From positions 806,001 through 870,000 of the forward strand of contig NZ_CP011253.3 in the NCBI RefSeq assembly GCF_000972785.3: 64,000 nt of DNA. The letters run 5' to 3'. A program made the translations under genes and the position numbers. Below, piece after piece: positions 33,600 to 42,289 of the stretch (positions are counted from its first letter, which is position 1; every line of letters begins with the position of its first letter). A model generated the notes under the pieces. It was not told the origin of the DNA. It saw nothing but the letters and a program-made list of their open reading frames with translations, and did not search any database. The stretch comes from Pandoraea oxalativorans (GTDB lineage: Bacteria; Pseudomonadota; Gammaproteobacteria; Burkholderiales; Burkholderiaceae).

Positions 33600-35432
33600 T
33601 CAGACGTAGTCCTTGTACTTGTCGAGCATGCGCACCGGCTTCGAGAGCGCGTCGCGACGGAACGGATCGCCCAGTTCGCGCGTGCACATGATTTCGATGA
33701 TGGTCGTCTTGCCGTGGTTCATCTGCATGTCGATGGCCTTCTTGAGCGCCGGGCCGACGTCTTCGAGACGATCGACCACGATGCCTTCCGCACCCATCGC
33801 ACGGGCGATGTTGGCGAAGCTCGGGCTGTCCAGTTCACCGGCGACGAAGCGACGGTTGTAGAAGTCGACCTGGTTCTTCTTCTCGGCACCCCATTGACGG
33901 TTGTGGAAGACCACGGCCGTGACCGGAATGTTGTGACGCATGCACGTGAGCGTTTCCATCAGGCTCATGCCCCACGCGCCGTCGCCCGCGTACGACACGG
34001 CCGGGCGGTGCGGTGCGGCCACCTTCGCGCCGATGATCGTCGGGAACGCGTAGCCGCAGTTGCCCCAGCTCATGGCGGCGAAGAAGCTGCGCGGCTTGTT
34101 AAAGCGCAGGTAGCTGTTGGCCACCGAGTTGATGTTGCCGATGTCGGTCGAGACCATGACGTCTTCCGGCATCGCCTTTTCGAGTTCGCGCAGCACCTGA
34201 CGCGGGTGCAGATACTCGCCGCCGTTGAACGTCTTCTCGTGCTTCTGCTCTTCGATCATGTCAAGGCTGTACGGATCGCGCTCGTGGGTCCAGTCGTCGA
34301 GTTCCTTCTCCCAGGCGGCCTTTTCCGTGGCGATCTGGTCGGCGCGGGCGGCACGCGTGGCGTCGCAGGCGAGCGTGCGCTCAGCCAGACGTTGCGACAG
34401 GGCGACGGCCGCAGCCTTCGCATCGCCGCAGATACCCACGGAGATCTTCTTCACGAGGCCGAGCATCTTGTGGTCGGCATCGATCTGGATGATCTTGGCG
34501 TTCTTCGGCCAGTAGTCCAGACCGTGCTGCGGCAGCGTGCCGAACGGTCCGAGGCGCGAGCCGAGCGCGACGACGACGTCGGCTTGTGCGAGCAGCTTCA
34601 TGGCTGCCTTCGAGCCTTGATAGCCGAGCGGGCCGCACCACAGCGGATGGTTGGCCGGGAACGAGTCGTTGTGCAGGTAGCTGTTCACGACCGGTGCGCC
34701 GAGGCGCTCAGCCAGTGCCTTGCACTCTTCGACGGCGTCGGCCATGACCACACCACCGCCCGAGATGATGACCGGGAACTTGGCTTGCGCGAGCAGCTCG
34801 GCGGCTTCGTTCAGACGCTCGTCGCCGCCAGCGCCGCGATCGAGACGTTGCGGACGCGGAATCTCGGCCTTGATCTGGCCGTAGAAGTAGTCGCGCGGGA
34901 TGTTGAGTTGCGTCGGGCCCATTTCGGCCATGGCGCGGTCGAAGCAGCGGCCGGTGAACTCGGCCATACGTGCCGGGTGCGTCACATGACCCTGGTACTT
35001 CGTGAATTCCTGGAACATCGGCAGTTGCTTCGCTTCCTGGAAACCGCCGAGGCCGATACCCATCGTGCCCGCTTCGGGCGTGACGATCACGACCGGGCTA
35101 TGCGCCCAGTACGCGGCGGCGATGGCCGTCACGCAGTTGCTGATGCCGGGGCCGTTCTGGCCGATCACGACACCATGACGGCCCGACACGCGAGCGTAAC
35201 CGTCGGCCATGTGGCCAGCGCCCTGCTCGTGCACCACCGGAATCAGACGGATGCCGGCCGGCGCGAAGATGTCCATCGCGTCCATGAAGGCCGAACCCAT
35301 GATGCCGAACATCTCGCTCACGCCATTGGCGACCATCGTTTCGACGAACGCTTCCGAGGGCGTCATCGTTTGCGGACCGGCATCGGAAGCCGTCAGTTGC
35401 TGGGTGGCCGTAGCCGGATCTTTGGCGTTCAT
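33600..35432 (-). CDS. xsc: Sulfoacetaldehyde acetyltransferase
   Basis: A 610-residue thiamine-diphosphate enzyme that converts sulfoacetaldehyde and phosphate to acetyl phosphate and sulfite in the cytoplasm. The Pyr domain begins SEAFVETMVANGVSEMFGIMGSAFMDAMDIF with the catalytic Glu in HEQGAGHMADGYAR. The ThDP motif is GDGAWGMSLMETLTCMRHNIP-VTAVVFHN. MFQEFTKYQGHVTHPARMAEF and NIPRDYFYGQI are hallmarks of Xsc rather than acetolactate synthase. GGAGACA precedes the ATG. With tauXY upstream and pta downstream it forms the taurine dissimilation route. Confidence 0.95.
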   Translation of the reverse strand: MNAKDPATATQQLTASDAGPQTMTPSEAFVETMVANGVSEMFGIMGSAFMDAMDIFAPAGIRLIPVVHEQGAGHMADGYARVSGRHGVVIGQNGPGISNCVTAIAAAYWAHSPVVIVTPEAGTMGIGLGGFQEAKQLPMFQEFTKYQGHVTHPARMAEFTGRCFDRAMAEMGPTQLNIPRDYFYGQIKAEIPRPQRLDRGAGGDERLNEAAELLAQAKFPVIISGGGVVMADAVEECKALAERLGAPVVNSYLHNDSFPANHPLWCGPLGYQGSKAAMKLLAQADVVVALGSRLGPFGTLPQHGLDYWPKNAKIIQIDADHKMLGLVKKISVGICGDAKAAAVALSQRLAERTLACDATRAARADQIATEKAAWEKELDDWTHERDPYSLDMIEEQKHEKTFNGGEYLHPRQVLRELEKAMPEDVMVSTDIGNINSVANSYLRFNKPRSFFAAMSWGNCGYAFPTIIGAKVAAPHRPAVSYAGDGAWGMSLMETLTCMRHNIPVTAVVFHNRQWGAEKKNQVDFYNRRFVAGELDSPSFANIARAMGAEGIVVDRLEDVGPALKKAIDMQMNHGKTTIIEIMCTRELGDPFRRDALSKPVRMLDKYKDYV

Positions 35433-35611
35433 GGGGTGTCTCCAGTGAAAAATAAACGGAACAAATAATTCCGATTTCGTTGATTGATTTGAAATCTAGG
35501 GGATCAAGCCGTCGTCGTCAATTGGTATTTTTATTATTTGGTACGTTTTGTATTGAAAAAAATAAATAAACGTTTGTTGGATGACGAGGAAGGCCTGTCG
35601 CCGTCGTTCAG
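35433..35611 (-). promoter_or_regulatory. xsc upstream region with TTGGTA direct repeats
   Basis: This AT-rich stretch lies between the tauX terminator and xsc. TTGGTA occurs at 35522-35527 and 35538-35543, 16 bases apart, next to GTCAATT. The same GTCAATT/TTGGTAT combination occurs before the IclR gene near 26802-26817. It is a candidate regulator site for xsc. Confidence 0.35.
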
Positions 35612-35636
35612 AAAAAACGCCCCGTCGGGCGGGGCG
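35612..35636 (-). terminator. Intrinsic terminator after tauX
   Basis: On the minus strand CGCCCCG pairs with CGGGGCG around a 5-base loop, followed by TTTTTT. It closes the tauY-tauX transcript before xsc, so xsc needs its own promoter. Confidence 0.85.
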
Positions 35637-35664
35637 GGCAAGCTGGGCATTCTTCAGGGCGTGA

Positions 35665-36054
35665 TCAGAACGCCGGGCGGTCCTTGCGGAACGCATTCTT
35701 CACTTCGATCTTGCCGTCGCGCAGGGTGAACACGTCGACCATGCGCGCTTCCACACGCGAGCCATCCGCCTTCGTGCCGCGGAACGTCGATTCCGATACG
35801 GCGCGATCGCCGTCCACGAAATGCACGCCCTCGGTCCACGACGCATCGGGGAAGTTCTCCGACGCGGACTGGAACGCCGCGCGCACGGCCTCACGGCCTT
35901 CGAAGGTGCGCCCGAGCATGTCGGGGCCCGCGACGGCATGGAACACGCATGTGTCGGTCATACAAGCCATGAGGGCATCGATGTCGTGGCGGTTCCAGGC
36001 GTCGTTGAACGTGGTGAGCAACTGGATGGCGGCGGTGTCGTTCTGAGTCGTCAT
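35665..36054 (-). CDS. tauX: SnoaL/NTF2-like protein, probable taurine dehydrogenase small subunit
   Basis: A 129-residue protein with the NTF2-like cone fold pattern: FNDAWNRHDIDALMACMTDTCVFHAV, FEGREAVRAAFQSA and a C-terminal VEARMVDVFTLRDGKIEVKNAFRKDRP. The ATG at 36054 follows GGAATC. It begins 58 bases after the stop of the TauY-like flavoprotein. A small subunit of about this size partners TauY in taurine dehydrogenase, so TauX is the best guess from context. By sequence alone it could be any SnoaL-like protein. Confidence 0.6.
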   Translation of the reverse strand: MTTQNDTAAIQLLTTFNDAWNRHDIDALMACMTDTCVFHAVAGPDMLGRTFEGREAVRAAFQSASENFPDASWTEGVHFVDGDRAVSESTFRGTKADGSRVEARMVDVFTLRDGKIEVKNAFRKDRPAF

Positions 36055-36112
36055 TGCAGATTCCAAATTCGAGAGAGAGGCGAGATAGGTGGGATAGGCG
36101 GGATGGGCGCGA

Positions 36113-37543
36113 TCAGCGGGCTTCGTCCTGCGCGTGATATCGCTGATAGAGAAAGCGCTGGCCGATGCGGCGGAATGGCGCGAAGCCTTGCCATTGCACC
36201 GTGCCGAACACGTTCGGGTATTGCAGCGCGGAGTCGTAGATCGGCAGATCCCACGACGGGTCGCGCTGCCCGGCAATGCGTTGGGCGAGGCGGCGTCCGG
36301 CGTGTGCGGAGAACGACACGCCGTTGCCGCCGTAGCCCACGGCATAGAAGAGGTTCTGACGCGGATCGGGTTGTGTGACGCGCGGCATCATGTCGTGACT
36401 CACGTCTACCCAGCCCCACCACGAATAGTCGATCCGAATGCCCTTGAGCGCGGGGAATTTGCGATGCAGGCCTTCGACCAGCACGGCCATGTGTTTCGGA
36501 TTTTGCGCATCGGCCCCGGTGATCGAACTGCGGCTGCCGATCTGCAACCGCTTATCGGGCAGCAGACGGTAGTAATAGCGCAGCGTGCGCGTGTCGGTGA
36601 TGACCTCGTGCGTGCGGAAGTTCGTTGCGGCGATCTCGTCTGGCGTCAGTACGCGTGTGACGAGCGAGTTCGACAGGATCGGCATGATCTTCGAGCGCAG
36701 CGCTTTCGTGACGTCGTTACGCGTGTAGCCGCCGGTGGCGAACGCGACGGCCTTGGCGCGCACGACACCGCGCGGCGTGCGCACGTGATGCACGCCGTTG
36801 ACCGTCTCCACACCCAGCACCGGCGTCGACGGATGCACGCGCGCGCCGAGCGCACGCGCCATGCGCAGATAGCCGAAGGCGAGTTTGAGCGGGTGTACGC
36901 CGATACCGTCGGGCTCGTGCAGTGCGCCGCAGTTTTCCTGATCGTCGACGTATTGTTCGCGGACTTCGTCGCGCGAGAGGATGCGGGTGTCGTAGCCGAA
37001 GACATCGCGCATGACGCGCGCTTCGTTGCGCAGGAAGTCCATCTTGCGGTCGCGGTGTGCGATGTAGAGATGGCCGCCCGGCTGCGGGTCGCACTCGGGC
37101 ACTTCGGCGATGAGCGATTTGAATGTGTTGAAGCCTTCGCGGATTTCGGCGTCCAGACGCAGTGCGGTGTCCTTGCCCCAGCGATCGATCCATTGCGAAC
37201 GATAGAGACGTCCGCTGGCGTTCTGGCCCTGACCGCCGTTGCGGCTGGTGCACCCCCAACACGTCTGGTTCGCTTCGAGGACGGTGGCCCGGATGCCGTG
37301 TTCGCGTGCGAGGAACAGCGCCGTGGACAGGCCGGTGAAGCCTGCGCCGACGATGACCACGTCGACATCGGCATCGCCTGCGAGCGGTCCGTCGTCTTCC
37401 GGCGGCTCGCCTGCGGTGGCCACCCAATAGGTCGGCGCATAGTCCATGCCCAGCCCGGGGGTGGACGAGACTAACGGATCGTAAAGCGGATCGTATGGCG
37501 CTGCGGAGCGACGATCCAGCGCGAAGGATTCAATCGTACCCAC
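36113..37543 (-). CDS. tauY: FAD oxidoreductase, probable taurine dehydrogenase large subunit
   Basis: A DadA/glycine-oxidase-like flavoprotein of about 476 residues. The dinucleotide fold is DVVIVGAGFTGLSTALFLAREHG, followed by CTSRNGGQGQNASG; the C-terminal part includes SWWGWVDVSHDMMPRV and FYAVGYGGNGVSFSAHAGR. The N-terminal extension with YDPLYDPLV and YAPTYWVATAG is what I recall of TauY proteins. I chose the GTG at 37543 because AGGAG lies 7 bases upstream. It should oxidise taurine to sulfoacetaldehyde and ammonia, passing electrons to the respiratory chain. Context with xsc, pta and tauE supports this. Confidence 0.75.
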   Translation of the reverse strand: MGTIESFALDRRSAAPYDPLYDPLVSSTPGLGMDYAPTYWVATAGEPPEDDGPLAGDADVDVVIVGAGFTGLSTALFLAREHGIRATVLEANQTCWGCTSRNGGQGQNASGRLYRSQWIDRWGKDTALRLDAEIREGFNTFKSLIAEVPECDPQPGGHLYIAHRDRKMDFLRNEARVMRDVFGYDTRILSRDEVREQYVDDQENCGALHEPDGIGVHPLKLAFGYLRMARALGARVHPSTPVLGVETVNGVHHVRTPRGVVRAKAVAFATGGYTRNDVTKALRSKIMPILSNSLVTRVLTPDEIAATNFRTHEVITDTRTLRYYYRLLPDKRLQIGSRSSITGADAQNPKHMAVLVEGLHRKFPALKGIRIDYSWWGWVDVSHDMMPRVTQPDPRQNLFYAVGYGGNGVSFSAHAGRRLAQRIAGQRDPSWDLPIYDSALQYPNVFGTVQWQGFAPFRRIGQRFLYQRYHAQDEAR

Positions 37544-37721
37544 GTTTGGCTCCTGAAAAGAATGAGCCAATACTGCCAAGAACAATTTCGTGGGATTAGT
37601 ACCACCGAAGACTTGTGATGGTGCCAGTGCATCGCCGCATGGCTACGGCCTGGACTTCGTCAGGGAAGTCCCTGACTGGCGCCACATTTTTCGTGAACAT
37701 GGCGCCAGCGTAGTGGACTGA

Positions 37722-38546
37722 TTACGCCAGCACCGCGAGTCCATGTTTTTCGATGACTTGAAGCAGTTTTGCCGCTGCACCGCTCGGCCTCTTCGTGCCC
37801 GCTTCCCATTTTTGAACCGTCGACGCACTGGTGTTGAGATATGCCGCGAGAACACCCTGACTTACATGAACGCTCTTGCGAATTTTGATGATCGCGGTCT
37901 TTGTGTACTTGGGAACGGTGGGAACGCACAATTCGTCATATTCGCGCATCGTCCGCTTATTGATGCCGCCAGCGACGTGCATGTCTTTCGCAATCTCGTG
38001 AATAGCGGTCAGCGCCTCGGACTCATCGACACAGGAGCGATTTCGCACTCTCGCAATGCGTGTTCGGGATGAGGCATCGGTCGTCTTGATGGCGGCCTTC
38101 CGGCCAGGCTTGGCCGCGGCTTTGGATACCACAACTGGTTTGGTCATTTTCCGCAAATCTCCACTAAGGCACCTGCCTGCAATATGGTCTCCAATGCCCT
38201 TTTTCGGCAATCCCTTGAGGTCTTTGGCCAGCTTCTTGAAGCCCTTCAGCGCTTTCGGTCCGACGTTCTTTTCATCTTGCTTATCAAACAGATATGCGAA
38301 GATGATCCATACCTCTTCCTTCTCGACGAGTAGCGCTCGGAAATCTCCATTACGTAGTCGCGCCTTGACGACGCCAGCGTCCAGCGCATTACCGCAAACC
38401 CCTTCGCTGGCCCACCTCATCGCCACACGGTACAACTCATCGTTGGATATTTCGGCAGCCCGGGCATCATTTGCAAACCTTCGGGTTTTGAAGACCCGCA
38501 CTCTCCCCTCACAGCTTTCGCTGACTCCCTTCCTTGCTAAAGGCAT
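37722..38546 (-). CDS. Single-ORF toxin-antitoxin: RelE-like toxin fused to HTH antitoxin
   Basis: One 274-residue frame carries two parts usually encoded by two genes. Residues about 16-125 match the RelE/HigB-like toxin family (RVFKTRRFANDARAAEISNDEL, WIIFAYLFDKQDEKNVG, LKGFKKLAKDLKG). Residues about 172-274 match its Xre-type antitoxin (ALTAIHEIAKDMHVAGGINKR, YDELCVPTVPKY, QGVLAAYLNTSASTVQKWEAG). A lysine/alanine-rich linker joins them. A GTG at 38501 after GAGGGGA is an alternative toxin start. An internal ATG at 38147, with GGAG 11 bases upstream, could yield the antitoxin alone. A palindrome lies upstream. One sampled 60-base line was about 47% GC, suggesting transfer. Confidence 0.7.
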   Translation of the reverse strand: MPLARKGVSESCEGRVRVFKTRRFANDARAAEISNDELYRVAMRWASEGVCGNALDAGVVKARLRNGDFRALLVEKEEVWIIFAYLFDKQDEKNVGPKALKGFKKLAKDLKGLPKKGIGDHIAGRCLSGDLRKMTKPVVVSKAAAKPGRKAAIKTTDASSRTRIARVRNRSCVDESEALTAIHEIAKDMHVAGGINKRTMREYDELCVPTVPKYTKTAIIKIRKSVHVSQGVLAAYLNTSASTVQKWEAGTKRPSGAAAKLLQVIEKHGLAVLA

Positions 38547-38580
38547 ATGGCTTTCATGCGTGCATTATGGCCGAAAACTG

Positions 38581-38595
38581 TAGCACTTAGTGCTA
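38581..38595. promoter_or_regulatory. Palindromic operator of the toxin-antitoxin gene
   Basis: TAGCACT-T-AGTGCTA is a perfect 7-bp inverted repeat, 35 bases upstream of the ATG. It fits autoregulation by the helix-turn-helix antitoxin part. A CATAAT box lies between palindrome and gene on the minus strand. Confidence 0.6.
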
Positions 38596-38798
38596 TAGAC
38601 CGTAAGTCGGCACCAAGCTGCGGATACATGAGACGCGTCGCGTATCACGCCTCTCTGGCACCAAACTTTTCTGGCATGTGGCTCTAAACGGCGCGATTTT
38701 TGGCCGGGGATACTGAATCTCACAACAGGTCTGCTGGTCCGCGCCGCCCTCAGGCGCGTGAACTTTCGCGGCCGTAACGATCGCAACGGAGAAGGGAC

Positions 38799-38999
38799 AT
38801 GCTCAGATTGTTGATTGGCCTCGGGTTGCCGTATCTCGGGGTTGTAGGTCTGCTGCCCTGGGCAGCTTCCGTCGAGCGCTACGTGCTCGGCGTGCCGTTT
38901 ATCTACGGCTGGATCTTCCTGTGGTTCGTACTCACGTCCGTCTGCCTGTGGCTGTGCTGGACGCTCTTCGACCGGCATATCGTCGAGGACCCCGCGTGA
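38799..38999 (+). CDS. DUF3311-type small membrane protein, symporter subunit
   Basis: A 66-residue protein with two hydrophobic segments, LLIGLGLPYLGVVGLLPWA and IYGWIFLWFVLTSVCLWLCW, ending DRHIVEDPA. Short proteins of this type sit directly before sodium:solute symporters, as here, and are thought to be small partners. GGAGAAGGGAC precedes the ATG. The symporter starts 162 bases downstream. Confidence 0.75.
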   Translation: MLRLLIGLGLPYLGVVGLLPWAASVERYVLGVPFIYGWIFLWFVLTSVCLWLCWTLFDRHIVEDPA

Positions 39000-39161
39000 T
39001 GCGATGCGCCACGCGCACGTCCTGCGTCCTTCCTTAGCGACTTCGCCTCAGGCGCGTTTAGCGCGCATTGAATCGGTGCTGCGCTCACCCGAGCCAGCAC
39101 CCACGGCACCCCGATCCCGCGTACGTGCCGAATTACTTTCCGAATTCCGGAGATTGCGTCG

Positions 39162-40583
39162 ATGGCAACCCTCATCTTTGCCGGCTTCATTCTGTTGTCG
39201 GTCTACCTCGCATTGCGAGCGCGCGGCGGACGCGGCCCGCAGAGCGTGCACGACTTCTTTGTCGCATCGCGCCAGTTCGGCGCGTGGCTCGTATTCTTCC
39301 TCGCTGCCGGTGAGATCTACAGCATCGGCACGATGGTCGGTTTTCCGGGCGGCATCTATGCCAAAGGGCCGACCTACGGCGTGTGGTTCCTTGGCTACAT
39401 TCTGCTGGCCTATCCCGTCGGCTACTTTCTCGGCCCGAAAATCTGGGACGCCGGTAAGCGCTATAACGCGATCACGCTGCCTGACTTGTTCAAGGGGCAC
39501 TTCCAGAATCGCTTTCTCGAACTGGTGGTCGCGATCACGGCTATCGTCTTCCTGTTGCCTTGGGGGCAGTTGCAGTTCACCGGGCTGGTGGCGGCGCTCA
39601 AGGGACTCGGGTGGAATTTTCAGCCGCTGTGGCTCATCAGCTTCTCCGCGTTGCTGGCGTTCGTCTACATCGCGATTGCCGGGGTACGGGCGTCTGCCTA
39701 CATCGCGGTGCTCAAAGACGTGCTGATGGTCGCCGCCATCGTGATCACCGGTGTCGCGGTGGCGTGGGAGTCCGGCGTGACGCCCGTCTTTCAGGCCGCG
39801 AGCCAGCACGTGAGCAACGCGATGAGCACGCAACAACTCACGTTCGCGATGACGACCATCGTGTTCCAGTCGCTCGGCATGTACGTGATGCCGTTTGGCG
39901 TGCAGAACTTCTTCACCGCGAAGAGTGCGTCCACGATCCGGCGCACGCAGGTCGCCATGCCGCTGTATATGCTGATGTATCCGTTCCTGGTGCTGGCGTC
40001 GTACTACGCGATCAGCCAGAACATCCAGCTCGCCTCGCCCAACGAAGCGTTCTTCGCCGCCGTGACACAGTTGCTGCCGTCGTGGCTCGTCGGCCTCGTG
40101 GCCGCAGGGGCGGCGCTCTCGGGATTGCTCGTGCTCGCAGGCATCTGCCTTGCGCTCGGCCCCATCGTTACGCGCAACATTCTGTCGGGTATGCCTGAGC
40201 ATCGTCAGAAGGCCAGCTCGAAGGGGGTGATCGTGCTGTACCTGCTGGGTTCCATCGTGCTGACGCTGTTCACGCCGAACCTCATGCTCACGCTCATCAA
40301 CATGGCGTATTACGGCGTGACGCAGTTCCTGCCGGGCGTGATCGCGGTGGTGTTCCGCATGCGCGTGCGCGCTACTGCCGTCGCCGCCGGTGTGCTGGCA
40401 GGGCAGGGCCTCGCACTCGTGCTTTACTACAAGAATCCGGACCTCGGCGGCGTCAACCTCGGGCTGATTTGCCTGATCGTCAACGTCGTGGTGACGTCGG
40501 TGCTCAACCTGCTCCTCGGCGGCCATCGCGCCGCCCGTTCGATGGACGCCGGGGTGGGCACGCTTTCCCCCTACAAGAAGTGA
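39162..40583 (+). CDS. Sodium:solute symporter family protein
   Basis: A 473-residue membrane protein with about 13 hydrophobic segments. The SSS-family pattern includes DFFVASRQFGAWLVFFLAAGEIYS near the N-terminus, GPKIWDAGKRYNAITLPDLF, and the conserved PFGVQNFFTAKSASTIRRTQVAMPLYMLMYP around residues 244-275. The family imports sugars, carboxylates, amino acids or pantothenate with sodium. The amidohydrolase starts three bases after its stop, so the carrier probably imports that enzyme's substrate. The compound is unknown. Confidence 0.87.
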   Translation: MATLIFAGFILLSVYLALRARGGRGPQSVHDFFVASRQFGAWLVFFLAAGEIYSIGTMVGFPGGIYAKGPTYGVWFLGYILLAYPVGYFLGPKIWDAGKRYNAITLPDLFKGHFQNRFLELVVAITAIVFLLPWGQLQFTGLVAALKGLGWNFQPLWLISFSALLAFVYIAIAGVRASAYIAVLKDVLMVAAIVITGVAVAWESGVTPVFQAASQHVSNAMSTQQLTFAMTTIVFQSLGMYVMPFGVQNFFTAKSASTIRRTQVAMPLYMLMYPFLVLASYYAISQNIQLASPNEAFFAAVTQLLPSWLVGLVAAGAALSGLLVLAGICLALGPIVTRNILSGMPEHRQKASSKGVIVLYLLGSIVLTLFTPNLMLTLINMAYYGVTQFLPGVIAVVFRMRVRATAVAAGVLAGQGLALVLYYKNPDLGGVNLGLICLIVNVVVTSVLNLLLGGHRAARSMDAGVGTLSPYKK

Positions 40584-40585
40584 AG

Positions 40586-42289
40586 ATGACAGATAGAGAC
40601 AGCAGCAGAGACAGCAGCGGAGACAGCAACCAGGACAGCAACACCGCCAGCCGCGACGACATTCGCGTGTACGTCGCCCGCAAGATCGTGACGATGAATC
40701 CGGCGCAGCCTGTGGCCACCCACGTTGCGGTGTGCGATGGCCGGATTCTCGCCGTGGGCGGTGCCGACGACATGCGCCGCTGGACGGCTGCTGCGCCCAT
40801 CGACACGCTGCGCGACAAAGTGCTGATGCCCGGTCTGGTCGAGGGGCATTGCCACCTGATGGAAGGCGCGATGTGGGACGCCGTGTATGTCGGTTACTAC
40901 GACCGGCGCGGCCCGGACGGTCATCTGTGGGAAGGGTTGAAGACGCCGTCCGACGTATTGGCCCGCCTGCGCGACGCCGAGCAACGCATGACGGACGACC
41001 ACAAACCGCTGCTCGCGTGGGGTTACGATCCGATCTTCTTCGACGACGCGCCGCTGGTCGCGCGCGATATCGATGCGGTGTCGGCGACGCGTCCCATCGC
41101 GATCCTGCATGCCAGCGTCCATTTGATGAACGTGAACACGCCGATGCTAGAACTCGCAGGTATCGATGGCGACGCGGACGTCGAGGGCATCGTCCTCGGT
41201 GACGATGGCGAACCGACCGGAGAGTTGCAGGAGTTCGCGGCGATGTTTCCGGTGTATCGCGTCATCGGCGAGGGGCTGTCGATTGCAGCGAGCGAGAGTC
41301 CGCGCGCGATTTGGAATTTCGGCCGTGTCGCGCAACTCGCCGGTGTGACCACGGCGACCGATCTCGTCAACGACCTGACGCCGACCGGCAACACAAATCT
41401 CCATGAGGCGACGGCCGATGCGAAGTATCCGATTCGCATCGTGCCCGCCTTCGCCCCGCAGCGTTGCCCAGAGGGTGGGCCGCAACGCGTGCTCGATGCG
41501 CGCGAACGCAACACGGACAAGTTGCATTACGGACCGGTGAAGTTCATCGTTGACGGCTCGATTCAAGGGTTCACGGCGCGTCTTCGCTGGCCGGGCTATC
41601 ACAACGGCAAGCCCAACGGATTGTGGCTGATCGCGCCGTCGCAACTGGTCGAAACATTCCTGCCGTTCCACACGGCCGGGCTGCAAATGCACATTCATAC
41701 GAATGGCGACGAAGCCACGGAAGTGGTGCTCGACGCCATTGAGAAACTGCTCGAAGTGCATCCGCGCGCCGACCATCGTCACACGTTGCAGCACTGCCAG
41801 ATGGCCGACGTCGCACAACTCACGCGCGCGCAGCGCCTCGGCATGTGCGTGAATTTCTTCGCGAATCACGTCTACTACTGGGGCGACGCGCATTACACGC
41901 AGACGATGGGGCCGGATCGCGCGAATCGCATGGATGCGGCCGAGATCGCACGTCGGATGGGCTTGCCGTTTGCACTGCACTCCGACGCGCCAATCACGCA
42001 ACTCAATCCGCTGTTCACCGCGTGGTGCGCCATCAAACGCGAGACGTCGTCCGGCCGGGTGCTTGGTGAGTCGTTGCGCTTGCCGGTCGACGACGCCTTG
42101 CGTGCCGTTACGCTGGGGGCAGCATTCTCGCTGGGGATGGATCATCTGATCGGCAGCGTCGAAGTCGGCAAGTACGCGGACTTTGCGGTGCTGGAAGCCG
42201 ATCCTTACGAGGTGCCCACCGACGATTTGCGTCAGATGCCTGTGTGGGGCACTGTCCTCGGTGGCGAAATTTTCCGCGCGCCGACATGA
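40586..42289 (+). CDS. Amidohydrolase family protein (YtcJ-like)
   Basis: A metal-dependent hydrolase of about 567 residues: metal-binding GHCHLMEG after VLMPGLVEG, VKFIVDGSIQGFTARL, LQMHIHTNGDEATEVV, a downstream HRHTLQHCQM, and FALHSDAPIT with the catalytic Asp. This is the YtcJ-like layout. The first 22 residues are a repetitive Asp/Ser stretch (DSSRDSSGDSNQDSN) encoded by near-repeats of GACAGCAGC, probably a slippage product and not part of the fold. Substrate unknown; members hydrolyse amides or formamides. It overlaps the CobW-like gene by ATGA. Confidence 0.84.
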   Translation: MTDRDSSRDSSGDSNQDSNTASRDDIRVYVARKIVTMNPAQPVATHVAVCDGRILAVGGADDMRRWTAAAPIDTLRDKVLMPGLVEGHCHLMEGAMWDAVYVGYYDRRGPDGHLWEGLKTPSDVLARLRDAEQRMTDDHKPLLAWGYDPIFFDDAPLVARDIDAVSATRPIAILHASVHLMNVNTPMLELAGIDGDADVEGIVLGDDGEPTGELQEFAAMFPVYRVIGEGLSIAASESPRAIWNFGRVAQLAGVTTATDLVNDLTPTGNTNLHEATADAKYPIRIVPAFAPQRCPEGGPQRVLDARERNTDKLHYGPVKFIVDGSIQGFTARLRWPGYHNGKPNGLWLIAPSQLVETFLPFHTAGLQMHIHTNGDEATEVVLDAIEKLLEVHPRADHRHTLQHCQMADVAQLTRAQRLGMCVNFFANHVYYWGDAHYTQTMGPDRANRMDAAEIARRMGLPFALHSDAPITQLNPLFTAWCAIKRETSSGRVLGESLRLPVDDALRAVTLGAAFSLGMDHLIGSVEVGKYADFAVLEADPYEVPTDDLRQMPVWGTVLGGEIFRAPT

